From NCBI RefSeq assembly GCF_000934725.1, contig NZ_JYNS01000017.1, positions 22,509 to 86,508 on the forward strand: DNA of 64,000 bases, in the 5' to 3' direction. Each line of letters starts with the position of its first letter. Positions within the stretch are counted from its first letter, which is position 1. Source of the stretch: Methyloterricola oryzae (GTDB lineage: Bacteria; Pseudomonadota; Gammaproteobacteria; Methylococcales; Methylococcaceae). This document shows positions 54,401 to 63,849 of this stretch, piece by piece. Both the position numbers and the translations under genes were made by a program. Below the pieces are notes generated by a model. The model searched no databases. It was given only the letters and a program-made list of their open reading frames with translations, and had not been told where the DNA came from.

Positions 54401-57400
54401 GGAACTGAGGGTCGCTGACGGCGCCAGCATCATCGCCGATCGCGGCGCGTCGATCACCTTGAACTCCGATACTTCGGTCCTCGTGGAAGGCGCAATCAGC
54501 GCACCAGCAGGTTCGATCGGTATCAGTGTGAAGCCCCCCGGGGCGGGTGACTCCGGCTTCTTTGCCTCCCAAGGCATCTGGCTGGGGAGTAACGCTCGCC
54601 TGTCAGCGAGGGGCGTATTTCAACGGGAGGCCAACGGAACCGGGCTGGTTACCGGGTCGGTGCATGATGGTGGCACGATTGCGCTGGATGCCGCACGGGG
54701 CTACATCGTCGCCCAGGACGGGTCCATTGTCGATGCGTCCGGTACGTCGGCGGATCTGCAGTTTGCGGCGACGACGCCACAGTCCGGATCCACGCCGATT
54801 GAAACACGTTCAGTGCCGTCCGGTGGCGGAACCATCAGTCTGAGGGCGGGCGAGGGCATTATCGTCGACGGCAGTTTCCGCGCGGTCGGAGGTGGTTCCG
54901 GAGCCGAAGGCGGCAGGCTGTTGGTGGAATTGAACGCACCCCGGCGCGCCAAACCCGCCGATCAGGTACCCGGAGGGCTGTTCCCGGACGACCGTAATCC
55001 TAAGGCGCCACGAGCGATTGTGGTTTCCGCTGCATCGGGTCCCTCTGCTCCATCCGGTCTTGTTTTGGGCGGCGACCTTGCTTCAGGTGACTTCAGCGGA
55101 CTCGCCTTTGTTTCGGCAGAATCCCTCAACGCCGGTGGATTTGGCAGCGTAGAGCTTAAGACGGACGCACTGAGGGGGCGGGAGTATGTAGGACAAATCC
55201 AGTTCCGCGGCGACGTGGCCCTGGAGGCCGGTCGAGAAATCGTGCTCGACACACCGGTCATCAGTGCGTTAGGGGCCGATGGCAATGTCGCTGGCGCCGG
55301 TCAGGTGAGTCTTTCCGCGCCGCACGTTGCCTTGGGCTCGACCCAGAGCCGCTTGGATACCCGCAGTTCTTCCGGGACATTCACCAGTTCTCTTGCGCCG
55401 GAAGCCATTGCGGGTAACGGACGTTTGCAGGTAACCGGGCAAGGAGTCGATCTCGTCGGTGGCTTGAGCCTCGACGGAATAGGTCAGGCCGCATTGGAAA
55501 GCAGCGGTGCGATTCGTGGCATCGGCGCACGGGTAACCGCTGACACCAAGGATTTTCTGGGCGAATTCAAGACGGCGGGCAATTTGAATCTGCGGGCTGC
55601 CCAAGTCTATCCCACCACCTTGACCGATTTCAGCTTCGCCCTGAGCGGCGCCGACAGCGTGCTCACGGTAGAGGCTAATGGCGAGTCCAAAGGGGCGGTG
55701 TTGTCTGCCGGTGGCAGCCTGAAGCTGAGCGCCGCCGAGATCAAGCAGGGAGGCAGCCTCCTGGCCCCATTCGGGCAGATATCACTGGCCGCGACCAAGC
55801 ATCTTGAACTGTCAGCTGACAGCCTGACCTCGGTTTCCGGTCAAGGCGCGACAGTCCCGTTCGGAAGGGGCTCGGGCGCGCTCAATTGGCTCTATCCCCT
55901 TGATGGCATCGGGGTCAACAACCGCGTCATTGAAGCGCCGCCGGAAAAGCGCATCGCTCTGAGTGCACCGGCAGTCGATCTCAAGACGTCGGCCCGGGTA
56001 GACCTGTCCGGAGGCGGCGACCTCTCCGCCTACGAGTTCATCACCGGTCCGGGCGGGACTCGTGATGTCCTCGACCCGACAGACTCCGGCTTTACCCAAA
56101 AGTACGCGGTCATACCGGGGATCACGGGAATTTCGACACCCTATGATCCCGCCGAATACCCGGCCTCCGCTCTGCATGCCGGCGACAGTGTGCAGCTTTC
56201 TGGAGGCTCGGGACTGGCGCCGGGCCGCTATACACTGCTGCCGGCTCATTATGCGCTGCTGCCCGGGGCTTATCTGATCCGGCCCGTGGAGGGCACTTTG
56301 GATATGGACCCAGCGCAAAGCTATCGCCAGATGGATGGTGCCACCGTCGTCGCGGGCCGTTTTGGCGTCGCGGAAACCAGGATTCAGAGTCCCCGCTGGC
56401 AAGGATTTGCCGTCGAGCCTGGCGCGGTCGCCCGCACGCGTTCGCAGTTCCAGGATTACTCAGCCAACACGTTTTTTGCCGGCAAGGCTGAAAAGGCAGG
56501 CACAAACGCACCTCGACTTCCCCGTGATGCCGGGAGTCTGTCCATATCGGCTGACACGGAGATGAGCTTGGCTGGCGACCTGGTTGCGAGCGCTGGAAAA
56601 GGGGGATTGGGCGGTAATCTGGACATCAGTGCCAACCGCTTGGCTATCGTCGCAAGGCGCGAGGACTTGACCGGCACGGCGCCTGGCACCGTCGGCCTGG
56701 TCGCGGAAGACCTGAATCGGTTGAATGTGGAGAGCCTGCTGCTGGGTGGATTGCGCAGCGAACAAGCGAACAGTGAGCGCCTGACCGTCGTTTCAAACAG
56801 TGTCGAACTGGGTGCCGGAGCTGGCTTGAGCGGCCGCGAGATCCTGATCGCAGCCAAAGATCAGGTGTCCTTGCGCTCAGGATCCAAGGTGGAGAGCACC
56901 GGTGACGACACGGCCACGGCACGCGATCTGACTGTCTCCAATCAGGCGGCGGGTGGCGCGGCTGCGTCCGGGGATGGCGCCTTGGTACGCGTCTCGAGCC
57001 TGGGCCAGGTAAATGTGACGCGCGAAGGCAACGTGGGCGGCCAGACAGGCGTTCTATTGGTGGAGTCGGGCGCGACGCTCAAATCTGACGCCGCTCTGTT
57101 GCTGGATTCCACTCAAGACACGCGATTTGCGGGAGAGATCGCCATGTCGGGCGGTTCCCTTGCCCTCAAGGCCCGTGCGATTGGGATTGGAGAGGCTCCT
57201 GCGGGGACGCCGGGCTTGGTGTTGCCGAATCTGGACTTCGACCTTGACGAGCTGAAATTGACCAGTGCGGGCGCTGTCAGTTTCTACGGCGGCAATGGAA
57301 TCACCGCCAAGAATCTGTTCATCGATGCGAACGGCATTCAGGGTGTTGCCGGCGGCGATTCGACCTTAGCGGCAGACGTTATCGGCTTGAGCAACCACTC

Positions 57401-60400
57401 GCCCGTCTCGGCGCCAACCGCCACTGCTACCGCTGCCGGTATTGGCAGTCTGGCAATCAATTCGCGGCTGGTTCGGCTGGGTGATGGAGACTTTGGCATT
57501 GGAGGTTTCAATACAGTTTCCATCACTGCCAGTGAGGCGCTCCTCGGCGACGCCAAAAGCTCAGGCCGTCTCAACGTCAGCGCGGACTTGAATGTAAGTG
57601 CCGGTCACGTGAGCGGTGGCGACGGGGCAAGCTCAGTGCTGGATGCCAGCGGGCATGCCCTTTCCATGTCGGCGTTGACGCCTCCGGCGAAGTTGGCGGA
57701 TACCACCGGATTGGGCGTCAGCTGGACCTTGAACGCGGACAGTATCAGCAACGCCGCGCGTTTCGATTTGCCCTCAGGCGCTTTGGCCATGAAGGCAGCT
57801 GAGGGCGATCTTTCTATGGCGGATGGCGCTCAAGTCGATCTGTCGGGCCAGTTACGCAGTTTCGGCGACCAGACGCGATATTCACCTGGCGGGACTCTCT
57901 TGTTGGAGTCGACCTCTGGGACCGTGGAGTTGGCTTCAGGGGCCGTCATTAACCTGGCGGGTGCGTCAGGTGGATCAGGTGCAGGCAGTGATGCCGGACT
58001 GATGGACGTCCGGGCACCTTCGGGGTCCTTCCGAATCGACGCTTCAATATCCGCCAGTGCGCCCGAGGGCTTCCGCCAGGGTCGTGTCGCTATTGATACG
58101 GCCAGCCTCGGCAATGAGAGCTTTGCAAGCCTCAACCGCAAGCTCGCCGCGAGCGGATTCAGTGAATCCTTGGCGGTGCGCCAGCGCAGCGGTGATCTTG
58201 TGTTACCTGCGGGTGAGGTGGTCCGAGCTCATCACGTAGTCTTGTCGGCTGATGCCGGTTTGATTGATCTGATCGGAAAAATCGATGCTTCCGGGAGCCA
58301 GGCCGGAACGGTGGAAGCGCATGGCGGCGCGGGCTTGACGCTCGGGGATGGTGCCAGCATCGACGCTCACGCAGACAGTGCCGGCGCGAACGGTGGCCGC
58401 GTGCTGCTGAATACGGTACGTACGGGCCTTGGCACGGCTGACTCCGGTTTGCTCGACCTGTCGCACTCGGCATCCATTGATGTTTCGCCCGGAATCGCGG
58501 GGGAGCCGGGGGAGGTGCACCTTCGCACGGGGCGCAATGATGGTAGCGGGCGTCTTGCCGCCACCGAAATCAATGCCCGAATCCGGGGCGACGCGGACGT
58601 AGCTTTGGAAGCGGTGCGGGTCTATGACAACCAAAGCACCGTAGATTCCCCGGCTATCGCAGGCTGGCAGTCGGACACTGCTGCTTACATGGCGAGCGCG
58701 GCGGCGCCGGCGAATGCCTCAGGCACGAACATCGTGTTGGCCCCGGGTCTCGACATACGCAGCGCGGGCGATCTGAGCGTCAGCAGTTCTTGGGACTTCA
58801 TGGCGCGAAATCCTGCCAGCGGCGACCTGTTGTGGCGTTATGAGGGCGTTCCCGGATTTCTGCGCCTAGAAGCAGCGGGGGACATCAACGTCAGCGCCCC
58901 TATTTCCGACGGATTCGCCACTGCGGCACTGCCGGACCCGGTGCATGGGACACTGCGGGGCGTGGTGTTCCAGGATGTCTTGCAGCAGGGCCTGTCCTGG
59001 AGCTTCAGTCTGGATGCCGGGCGTGACGTGAAAGTGGCCGCTGTCTATCCGGCGGCTGGCGGAGACTCATCTCAGGTTGTTGTACGGACCGGCACGGGGC
59101 ATATCGATGTCAATGCCGGGCGCGACATTCGGCTGGAAATGGATCCTACTTCAAAGGTTGCTGGCGCCGTTTACACCATGGGCAAGCCGGCGGACTACAC
59201 CTTCGGAGATCTATTGACCGGGAAGATACCGGGAATTCCTGCGCCCGGCGCGGATCAGGATCTTTCCCAATATCTCAGCGGACTCGACCCGGCTGCCATG
59301 TCCTCCTTGCTGCGCTGGGGGTATTTCAATGAATTCAACGTCGGCTTTGGTTTCCTGGCGGAGTATCCCACCCAGGGCGGCGACATCGGCTTGACTGCCG
59401 GTGGCAATATCGTCGGCGCGCAGACAGGCCAACTATCGAGCGACTGGCTGGTTCGCAGCGGTACCTGGAGCAATGACTCTGCGGATGCGTCCCGTCGGCC
59501 CACGGCCTGGGGCATCAATATCAGCGGCAGCACGGCCGACGAAACAGTGCGGGGCCTCGATGCCAACGGCAATCCCCTGGCGACGAACATAAAGGGTAGG
59601 CGCTTTTTCAATCAGAACGTCGGCGCGCTCGGTGGCGGCGAGGTGACGGTCAACGCCGGTGGCAATGTCGAGAACCTGTCGGTCATGGTGCCCACCAGCG
59701 GCAAGCCGTTTGGAAATCTGACGACGCCTCAGAACGGCGGGAAGCCGGATCTGCGCGCGCCTGACGGGGCTTTCGATACCCGATGGATCGAGAACGGCAC
59801 GCAAGTCTCAGGTGGGGGCGACATTCGCGTCGAGGCGCGCGGCAGTATTCTGGGTGGCGAATTCTATGCCGGAAAGGGGACCGGCACACTGCGAGCCGGG
59901 GACAGCATCGCCGCCGATTCAACGGGGCTTGGTCCTGCTGTGGCTCTGGGCGACGCCCAGGTCTCGCTGCAGGCACGCAAGGATCTGGTGCTTGGCGGTG
60001 CATTCAATCCAACCCTGCTTCCGCAAAAACAAGTCCCGGACCGCGCGACACAAAAGAACTCATATTTCTTCACATACGGTCCCGCAAGCGGGCTTGAACT
60101 TGGTTCCACCGGCGGTGACATCATCCTGCAGAACAACGTGGAGGCGCTTCGCACGCTCAAGGGGTATGCGCCTACCGACGGCAACGGTTTCGAGCTTTCA
60201 GTTTATCCGGGAACCCTCAAGGCAGCGGCCCTCGCCGGTAACGTCAGAATCGACAACTCCCTGAATCTCTACCCGTCGGCGAGCGGACAACTGGAGATAT
60301 TGGCAGGAAACAGCATCGGGACAGGCCTGGCACAGGACGGGATCATCAAACTTAACATGTCCGATGCCGACCCGTCGCTGCTGGCCAATCCGCAATTGCC

Positions 60401-61982
60401 GGACGCCGGGCTCTTGGGCGACCTGCCACGCAATATCATCCGGACGCGCGAGCGGCTGGACGCCGAGAGTCCGAGCGCCAGCGTGATACATGCGGTCGTT
60501 CCGGTGCACCAGGGTGACCCGTCTCCGGTGAGGCTGATCGCCCAGAATGGCGACGTGGCATTTCCTACTGGCGTGCAGATGAAGCTGTTCTTGCCCAAGT
60601 CCGCCGACGTGAAGGCAGGCCGGGATATCAAGAACCTCAGCGTCTCCGCCCAGAATCTCAAGGCTGAAGACATCACCCGGCTGCAGGCGGGGCGCGACAT
60701 TCTCTTTGATGCGCGCCTGGATGCCAATGGTGGCGTCGTTCCCGCCGATCAGCGCTTGCAGGTGGGCGGTTCGGGACGGCTGCAGGTACTGGCGGGCAGG
60801 GATATCAACCTTGGCAGCTCTTCCGGTGTCTTGACCGTAGGCAACCTCTTCAACCGGGCCCTTTCAGGCACGGGCGCAGCTATTGACGTGCTTGCCGGCG
60901 TCTCGGACGAGATCGACTACACCGGCTTCATCAAAAAGTACCTGGCCCTGGACAGTACGTACTTGAAAAGTCTGACTGTGTTTGACGGCGAGGGTAATGA
61001 CATCTCCTCGACGCTTTCTCCGGAGCAGAAGCTGGCTTATGTGGAAGCGCTCCCGGATCAAGCCAAGCTAGGGGTTGTCGAGGGCGTGCTGTTCTCGGAA
61101 ATCAAGAAATCTGCCGCTGCCGCCGCTGCGGCGCCCGAGTCCAAACGCGAAGCCCTGTATCAAGTGGGCTTTGACGCCATCGAAACCCTTTTCCCGGGCG
61201 ACAAGTACAAGGGTGATCTTGCCCTGGTATTCAGCCAGATCAAAAGCCTGGTGGGGGGCGACATCAATATTGCTGCGCCCGGCGGGCAGGTGGACGTTGG
61301 ACTGGCCGGAAAGGTGGGCGGCATCCAGAAGGCGGCCGATCAGCTTGGCATCGTGGTGCAGCAGCAGGGCAACCTCAACGCCCTTTCTCAAGGTGACTTC
61401 AACGTCAATCAGTCGCGTGTTTTCACCATGGGTGGTGGCGACATCGCGGTATGGTCCTCCGCCGGCAGCATCGATGCAGGCAAGGGAGCAAAGTCGGCGA
61501 TTTCAGCGCCGCCCGTGACCACCGGAATCGACGAGAAGGGCAATATCGTCACTATTTTCCCGCCCATTATCTCCGGTAGCGGTATTCAGGCCATCAACCC
61601 GGCGGACAAAACGCAACGCCAGGGCAATGTCTATTTGGCGGCGCCGACCGGCGTCGTGAATGCCGGCGAGGCTGGCATCAGCGGTGGCCAGGTAGTCATC
61701 GCGGCGACCGCGGTCATCGGCGCCTCCAATATCCAGGCGAGCGGCGGCACCGTGGGCGTGCCCACCGCCGTCTCGGTGCCCGTGGTTCCCGCTGGCGCAG
61801 ACAGCGCCGCAGCCAGCGCAGCCAAGTCGGCCACACAGAATGCCACCCAGGACAGCAATGAGGCCAAAGACGAGGCGCGTGCGGCAAAGGCGGGGGCCAG
61901 CATCCTCAGTGCGGACGTGGTTGGGTATGGGCAATGCTCCGTAACCGAGGTGCGTGAGGGAAAACCCGGATGTGGTGGCTGA
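51444..61982 (+). CDS. Giant filamentous-haemagglutinin-like TPS exoprotein
   Basis: 3512 residues. After an extended signal region (RLVAAIRQTLATGVLLGSGLAPARA) comes a two-partner-secretion domain (VLAPVVSGNNMTIKQLSDKA, NWKSFNIG, SRIYGSLTANGQVYLVNQNG, DASINVNALVASTLNIS). The rest is a very long beta-helix with many imperfect G-x-(I/V)-x-(I/V) turns and later AGRDI-type repeats (VKAGRDIKNLSVSAQN, LQAGRDILFDARL, VLAGRDINLGSSS), resembling DUF3739-type haemagglutinin C-termini. An Ala/Lys-rich segment and two Cys end the protein. It should be secreted by a TpsB pore, not present in the window. The frame opens at TTG 51420; ATG 51444 is preferred but lacks a good ribosome site. No frameshift is visible in 10.5 kb. 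Confidence 0.88.
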   Translation: MCAFPFPTAVVPGQRLKRLVAAIRQTLATGVLLGSGLAPARAELPVPADVLVAPGAGNVLAPVVSGNNMTIKQLSDKATLNWKSFNIGADSSVHFDQPSATSVALNNIHQGDPSRIYGSLTANGQVYLVNQNGFVFGKDASINVNALVASTLNISERTFQLGLVQAFDQARAPALQATDAAGNPVKSLYLKDAAGNPVLDERGGKVKIQIFVDKGASLKTNAAGGRIILAAPSITNQGDIEAKDGQVILAASQDKVYLQQANAESGVRGMLVEVGTGGDVNNVGKILAERGNASLIGFAVNQQGLVSASTSVRLNGSVRLLAREGIQDPIATSGALRPGATKRAQDAGDTLGTNASVTLAKGSVTSVELDANKSETAVDAQAQSKSRIEIAGQRIIADSGSAIRAKSGQVRLQALDNPAAPNAKGDARIYLDAGSRIDVSGVKNVSLPMSRNTVKLELRSNELRDAPLQRDGVLHGKTVTVDLREIGTDGRIPIADMSGALDRIARNIDERSTVGGSIDLNSSGDVVTRPGSVQDFSGGSVAYQGGNLETTQLVSGNLIFDLAHADPDRHYDGILGEVVKLHSKWGIRELWPMAGPGLSRFEAGYVEGKAGGSLNLSAYNAMLDGLMKGETIIGENQRLPEQQATGSQLLVDLNKNNQLGRQDVVFAKHAITELKAVDPFPQQEGGPAPLALSVDPDVLRGSGVSQVQIKTNGTVSVPDGERISLPRRGKLELQSSGARVEGTIDVPAGDITIKPITSAVDGQTVSLPSAITVAASGRISARGEWVNDTPSANPTGNRLTPVAIDGGHVSLTSEQGDLLLEPGSRIDVGGGAWMQADSKVTAGKGGSIGLTAKTSLVGKPASSVQLGGELSGWALSDGGALTLNTSQVAIGSSDDPAALVLGSDFFQNGGFADFHLESNQKSLIVGAGEAVRVQQKNLILRNDAALKPSGESLSEVSTVTTIADDLRNPANLTLSLTQATAQDRKQELRVADGASIIADRGASITLNSDTSVLVEGAISAPAGSIGISVKPPGAGDSGFFASQGIWLGSNARLSARGVFQREANGTGLVTGSVHDGGTIALDAARGYIVAQDGSIVDASGTSADLQFAATTPQSGSTPIETRSVPSGGGTISLRAGEGIIVDGSFRAVGGGSGAEGGRLLVELNAPRRAKPADQVPGGLFPDDRNPKAPRAIVVSAASGPSAPSGLVLGGDLASGDFSGLAFVSAESLNAGGFGSVELKTDALRGREYVGQIQFRGDVALEAGREIVLDTPVISALGADGNVAGAGQVSLSAPHVALGSTQSRLDTRSSSGTFTSSLAPEAIAGNGRLQVTGQGVDLVGGLSLDGIGQAALESSGAIRGIGARVTADTKDFLGEFKTAGNLNLRAAQVYPTTLTDFSFALSGADSVLTVEANGESKGAVLSAGGSLKLSAAEIKQGGSLLAPFGQISLAATKHLELSADSLTSVSGQGATVPFGRGSGALNWLYPLDGIGVNNRVIEAPPEKRIALSAPAVDLKTSARVDLSGGGDLSAYEFITGPGGTRDVLDPTDSGFTQKYAVIPGITGISTPYDPAEYPASALHAGDSVQLSGGSGLAPGRYTLLPAHYALLPGAYLIRPVEGTLDMDPAQSYRQMDGATVVAGRFGVAETRIQSPRWQGFAVEPGAVARTRSQFQDYSANTFFAGKAEKAGTNAPRLPRDAGSLSISADTEMSLAGDLVASAGKGGLGGNLDISANRLAIVARREDLTGTAPGTVGLVAEDLNRLNVESLLLGGLRSEQANSERLTVVSNSVELGAGAGLSGREILIAAKDQVSLRSGSKVESTGDDTATARDLTVSNQAAGGAAASGDGALVRVSSLGQVNVTREGNVGGQTGVLLVESGATLKSDAALLLDSTQDTRFAGEIAMSGGSLALKARAIGIGEAPAGTPGLVLPNLDFDLDELKLTSAGAVSFYGGNGITAKNLFIDANGIQGVAGGDSTLAADVIGLSNHSPVSAPTATATAAGIGSLAINSRLVRLGDGDFGIGGFNTVSITASEALLGDAKSSGRLNVSADLNVSAGHVSGGDGASSVLDASGHALSMSALTPPAKLADTTGLGVSWTLNADSISNAARFDLPSGALAMKAAEGDLSMADGAQVDLSGQLRSFGDQTRYSPGGTLLLESTSGTVELASGAVINLAGASGGSGAGSDAGLMDVRAPSGSFRIDASISASAPEGFRQGRVAIDTASLGNESFASLNRKLAASGFSESLAVRQRSGDLVLPAGEVVRAHHVVLSADAGLIDLIGKIDASGSQAGTVEAHGGAGLTLGDGASIDAHADSAGANGGRVLLNTVRTGLGTADSGLLDLSHSASIDVSPGIAGEPGEVHLRTGRNDGSGRLAATEINARIRGDADVALEAVRVYDNQSTVDSPAIAGWQSDTAAYMASAAAPANASGTNIVLAPGLDIRSAGDLSVSSSWDFMARNPASGDLLWRYEGVPGFLRLEAAGDINVSAPISDGFATAALPDPVHGTLRGVVFQDVLQQGLSWSFSLDAGRDVKVAAVYPAAGGDSSQVVVRTGTGHIDVNAGRDIRLEMDPTSKVAGAVYTMGKPADYTFGDLLTGKIPGIPAPGADQDLSQYLSGLDPAAMSSLLRWGYFNEFNVGFGFLAEYPTQGGDIGLTAGGNIVGAQTGQLSSDWLVRSGTWSNDSADASRRPTAWGINISGSTADETVRGLDANGNPLATNIKGRRFFNQNVGALGGGEVTVNAGGNVENLSVMVPTSGKPFGNLTTPQNGGKPDLRAPDGAFDTRWIENGTQVSGGGDIRVEARGSILGGEFYAGKGTGTLRAGDSIAADSTGLGPAVALGDAQVSLQARKDLVLGGAFNPTLLPQKQVPDRATQKNSYFFTYGPASGLELGSTGGDIILQNNVEALRTLKGYAPTDGNGFELSVYPGTLKAAALAGNVRIDNSLNLYPSASGQLEILAGNSIGTGLAQDGIIKLNMSDADPSLLANPQLPDAGLLGDLPRNIIRTRERLDAESPSASVIHAVVPVHQGDPSPVRLIAQNGDVAFPTGVQMKLFLPKSADVKAGRDIKNLSVSAQNLKAEDITRLQAGRDILFDARLDANGGVVPADQRLQVGGSGRLQVLAGRDINLGSSSGVLTVGNLFNRALSGTGAAIDVLAGVSDEIDYTGFIKKYLALDSTYLKSLTVFDGEGNDISSTLSPEQKLAYVEALPDQAKLGVVEGVLFSEIKKSAAAAAAAPESKREALYQVGFDAIETLFPGDKYKGDLALVFSQIKSLVGGDINIAAPGGQVDVGLAGKVGGIQKAADQLGIVVQQQGNLNALSQGDFNVNQSRVFTMGGGDIAVWSSAGSIDAGKGAKSAISAPPVTTGIDEKGNIVTIFPPIISGSGIQAINPADKTQRQGNVYLAAPTGVVNAGEAGISGGQVVIAATAVIGASNIQASGGTVGVPTAVSVPVVPAGADSAAASAAKSATQNATQDSNEAKDEARAAKAGASILSADVVGYGQCSVTEVREGKPGCGG

Positions 61983-62037
61983 TGCCCCCTGACCGCTTGG
62001 CGCTAACCGATTTTTGAGATCAGACGACGACACAGCG

Positions 62038-63846
62038 ATGACGAAGACGATGCGAGGAAAACTGCCTTTGGCCCTGGCCATGCTCTTGGTGCCGGTACTG
62101 GCTTATGCCTGGTGGAACGACGACTGGAATTCGCGGCGCCAGGTGACGGTGGATGCAGGGGTCACAGGTGCTGACATTCAGGAGACCCTCGGCGAGTTTC
62201 CCGTGCTCATTCGTTTGCATACGGGCAATTTCGGATTCTTTGGCGAATTGAGCGAAAACGGCCGAGATCTGCGTTTTATGGCCGATGACAAAACCCCGCT
62301 CAAGTATGAGGTGGAGAAAATTGACGCAGTCAACGAGTTGGGACTTGCCTGGGTCAAGTTGCCCCAGGTGCGCGGCGGGGTGAGCAGCGATTCCTTCTGG
62401 ATGTATTACGGCAATGGGAATGCGCCCGATGCGTCCGACAGCAAGGGGCTGTACGACACGGCGCAGGGCTTGGTGTTTCATTTCGGCGAAGGCGAGGCGC
62501 TCCCCAAGGACGCCACCGCCTATGCCAGCCATGCGGCCGACTCCAAGGCCCAGCCAGAGCCCGCCGGCTGGATCGGCGCTGCCGCCCGGTTCACGGGGGC
62601 CGGCGGCGTCAGCGTCAACCCCGCGCCGCAATTGGCCATCGCGCCGGAGCCTGGCTGGACCTTCTCGGCCTGGGTGCGCATCGACCAGCCCCAGGGGGCC
62701 GCGAGCCTGGTGGCCGCCTCGGAGGGCGGGTACGGCTTGAGCCTGGAACTGCAGGGCACCGCCCTGACGGCCCGCTACCAGGGATCGGCCAGTCAGGACC
62801 AGACGCCCGCGGCGAACCTGACCTTGGGGCGCTGGCAACATGTGGCGCTTACCGTCGATAAAGCGGGTTTGCATCTGTACCTGGATGGGGCGCAGGTGGG
62901 CTCTGCTCCGCTGAGTGTGGCGGCGTTCACGCCCACATTGAGATTCGGCGAGGGCCTGGTGGGTCTGCTGGACGAGATCCAGGTGGCCAGGACGGCGCGC
63001 AGCGCCGACTGGATCAAGCTGCAATACCGCAGCCAGAGCCCGGATTTCACGGTGCTTAACTTCGGCCAGGACGAGGGCAAGGACAGCGGCGGCGGCACCA
63101 ACTATTTCGTCATCATCCTGCAGAGCCTCACCGTGGACGGCTGGGTGGTGATCGCACTGTGTGGCGTGATGTTCGTCATCAGCTCCCTGGTGATGGTGAC
63201 CAAAGGACTCGCCATCTCCCGGGCGCGCAAGGACAACCAAGCTTTCTTGCAACAATACCGAAACGTCGATGCCTCGGATCCCGGCGCACTGGATCAGGAC
63301 GAAAGCGAGGAAGAACAGGAGTTCGCCGATTCCGACTTCCTCACCGCCTTGGTGGGCAAGCACGACCATTTCCAGTCCTCGCCCATCTACCACGTCTACC
63401 ATGCCGGCGTACAGGAACTAAAGAAGCGCTTCTCCAGGTCGGGCAGTGATACGGTCCTGACCCCCGAGGCCCTGAACGTCATCCGCGCGCGCCTGGATGC
63501 AGCGGTGGTGCGGGAAGGGCAGAAACTCAACCGCAGCATGGTGCTGCTGACCATCGCCATTTCCGGCGGGCCATTCCTGGGCCTGCTCGGCACGGTGCTG
63601 GGGGTAATGATCACCTTCGCCGTGATCGCCGCCACCGGCGACGTCAACATCAACTCCATCGCGCCCGGCATCTCCGGCGCCCTGCTCGCCACCGTCGCGG
63701 GCCTCGCGGTCGCCATCCCCGCCCTGTTCGGCTACAACTACCTGCTTACCCAGATCAAGGATCTGACGGCGGACATGCACGTGTTCACCGACGAGTTCCT
63801 GGCCATGGTCTCCGAGCGCGCCGCAGACCTGCAGCGCGAGGGCTGA
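62038..63846 (+). CDS. DUF2341-LamG-ExbB fusion (MotA/TolQ/ExbB proton channel)
   Basis: A 602-residue fusion. A signal segment (KLPLALAMLLVPVLAYA) leads to a DUF2341-like domain (~25-140; WWNDDWNSRRQVTVD, FPVLIRLHTGNF, SSDSFWMYYGNGNA) and a LamG/concanavalin-like domain (~145-335; VFHFGEGEA, WTFSAWVRID, GRWQHVALTVDKAGLHLYLDG, GLLDEIQVARTARS). The C-terminal third is ExbB/TolQ: TM ~367-388, a cytoplasmic loop, TM ~500-530 (GGPFLGLLGTVLGVMITFAVIA) and TM ~548-570. The N-terminal domains would lie in the periplasm. ATG 62038 is preferred over TTG 62014. Three bases separate its stop from exbD, so it likely drives a Ton-like motor tied to the surface proteins upstream. Confidence 0.88.
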   Translation: MTKTMRGKLPLALAMLLVPVLAYAWWNDDWNSRRQVTVDAGVTGADIQETLGEFPVLIRLHTGNFGFFGELSENGRDLRFMADDKTPLKYEVEKIDAVNELGLAWVKLPQVRGGVSSDSFWMYYGNGNAPDASDSKGLYDTAQGLVFHFGEGEALPKDATAYASHAADSKAQPEPAGWIGAAARFTGAGGVSVNPAPQLAIAPEPGWTFSAWVRIDQPQGAASLVAASEGGYGLSLELQGTALTARYQGSASQDQTPAANLTLGRWQHVALTVDKAGLHLYLDGAQVGSAPLSVAAFTPTLRFGEGLVGLLDEIQVARTARSADWIKLQYRSQSPDFTVLNFGQDEGKDSGGGTNYFVIILQSLTVDGWVVIALCGVMFVISSLVMVTKGLAISRARKDNQAFLQQYRNVDASDPGALDQDESEEEQEFADSDFLTALVGKHDHFQSSPIYHVYHAGVQELKKRFSRSGSDTVLTPEALNVIRARLDAAVVREGQKLNRSMVLLTIAISGGPFLGLLGTVLGVMITFAVIAATGDVNINSIAPGISGALLATVAGLAVAIPALFGYNYLLTQIKDLTADMHVFTDEFLAMVSERAADLQREG

Positions 63847-63849
63847 GCC

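Noticed and set aside
51420..61982. Internal duplication or insertion in the giant adhesin gene
   Set aside because: The repeats are ordinary beta-helix and AGRDI-type motifs; no long near-exact DNA repeat or frameshift was seen by eye.
62020..63402. 460-codon minus-strand open frame
   Set aside because: It lies wholly antisense to the DUF2341-LamG-ExbB gene, has low-complexity His/Gln/Arg-rich composition and no domain. It is a shadow of high GC third-position use.
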